From NCBI GenBank assembly GCA_003453555.1, contig DMLA01000040.1, forward strand, positions 1 to 6,292: a DNA stretch of 6,292 nucleotides. Reading direction: 5' to 3'. Of the stretch, positions 5,884-6,292 are shown in pieces. A model generated the notes under the pieces. The model ran no database searches. It was not told where the DNA came from and was given only the letters and a program-made list of their open reading frames with translations. The first letter of the stretch is position 1. Every line of letters begins with the position of its first letter. The DNA is from Chloroflexota bacterium. Lineage in GTDB: Bacteria; Chloroflexota; Anaerolineae; UBA7937. A program made the translations under genes and the position numbers.

Positions 5884-6292
5884 ATGCTATCCCCCATCGA
5901 GAAACTGACTAAGATCCTAAACCTCGAGGAGAAGATGGGTTACGCCAACCGGGCCGTCATCGGAGGGCTGGAGAGGCTGGCCCAGTTCTGGGGCCCGGAA
6001 GCCGCGGAAGCCGGAGAAGCCCTCCCGGTGGAGGAGATCGTGACCCTCTTGCGTCGCTATCCAGAGGAAGAGGAAGAGGGGCGAAAGGCCCTCATTGAGG
6101 AGATCCGAAACCTCATGAAGGGGAGAGAAGAGGTATCAGTTGCCGAAAAGAGGGCCCCTGCCGAGCCCAAGGAGAGGGTAGATATCGACTCGCCGGCGAC
6201 CGAACTCCATGGCGTGAGCAAAGCCTATGCCCAGCGCCTTCGTCGCCTCGGAGTAGAGACTATCCGAGATCTCCTTTACCTCTTCCCCCACC
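5884..6292 (+). CDS. recG: ATP-dependent DNA helicase RecG, N-terminal part (cut by window edge)
   Basis: This frame begins at ATG 5884, one base after the degV stop, and stays open for 136 codons to the window edge, so only the start of the gene is present. Residues 106-136 (TELHGVSKAYAQRLRRLGVETIRDLLYLFPH region) match the start of the RecG wedge domain, where E. coli RecG nearly begins. RecG remodels stalled replication forks and branch-migrates Holliday junctions. Before it lies about 105 extra residues: a helical block (1-80) with LTKILNLEEKMGYANRAVIG and IVTLLRRYPEEEEEG, then a charged linker (80-105). Extensions of this size occur in some thermophile and, as I recall, Chloroflexota RecG proteins. 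No good ribosome binding site precedes the ATG, so coupling to degV is likely. The ATG at codon 18 follows GAGGAG, but a start there would cut into the block. The helicase motifs lie beyond the window and cannot be checked. Confidence 0.88.
   Translation, partial: MLSPIEKLTKILNLEEKMGYANRAVIGGLERLAQFWGPEAAEAGEALPVEEIVTLLRRYPEEEEEGRKALIEEIRNLMKGREEVSVAEKRAPAEPKERVDIDSPATELHGVSKAYAQRLRRLGVETIRDLLYLFPH

Noticed and set aside
1..6292. CRISPR arrays, tRNA or rRNA genes, riboswitches, toxin-antitoxin pairs, phage genes
   Set aside because: No regular repeats, no cloverleaf or rRNA-like stretches, and gaps between genes are all 114 bases or shorter with no room for such elements.

Overview
This is a GC-rich, densely packed chromosomal window of housekeeping genes with no sign of an accessory defence, phage or biosynthetic island. 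The gene order closely follows a block conserved across Firmicutes and Chloroflexota (in Bacillus subtilis: rlmN ... rpe ... rpmB(-) - yloU - yloV - sdaA - recG; in many Clostridia a YugP-like peptidase gene lies near rlmN and a degV gene before recG). Here the order is yugP-like peptidase - rlmN - rpe - rpmB(-) - asp23-like - yloV/fakA-like - degV - recG (start only). Compared with the Firmicutes block, rsmB, prpC, prkC, rsgA and spoVM are absent from the expected gaps. The RecG start carries a long N-terminal extension of a kind I associate with Chloroflexota. My tentative placement is therefore Chloroflexota (Dehalococcoidia or a relative), with a non-sporulating Firmicutes-like lineage as the alternative. 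This is inference from synteny and protein style, not from a phylogenetic marker.

Layout. Positions 1-20 resemble the outer end of an insertion sequence whose body would lie to the left of the window. Positions 31-59 hold a near-consensus housekeeping promoter that drives a plus-strand unit: a membrane zinc metallopeptidase (108-800), the rRNA/tRNA methylase RlmN (828-1913) and ribulose-phosphate 3-epimerase (about 1981-2637). A second promoter lies just before rpe. rpmB (2952-2755 plus stop, minus strand) converges on rpe. It has its own promoter at 2986-3014 and a rho-independent terminator at 2704-2729. Divergent from rpmB is a tight plus-strand operon at 3041-6292: Asp23/Gls24-family protein, a FakA-like fatty acid kinase, a DegV/FakB-like fatty-acid-binding protein, and recG, which runs off the right edge. 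Gaps in this operon are 12, 7 and 1 bases, which suggests translational coupling.

How the genes work together. The FakA-like kinase and the adjacent DegV protein form a plausible complete FakAB pair that activates fatty acids as acyl-phosphate. RlmN and L28 belong to the ribosome, Rpe to the pentose phosphate pathway, and RecG to stalled replication fork and recombination repair. The shared operons reflect ancestral gene order more than one pathway. The points most worth a second look are the rpe start region, the His-to-Tyr change in the DegV ligand motif, the possible IS end at the left edge, and the RecG N-terminal extension. I found no convincing previously undescribed system.
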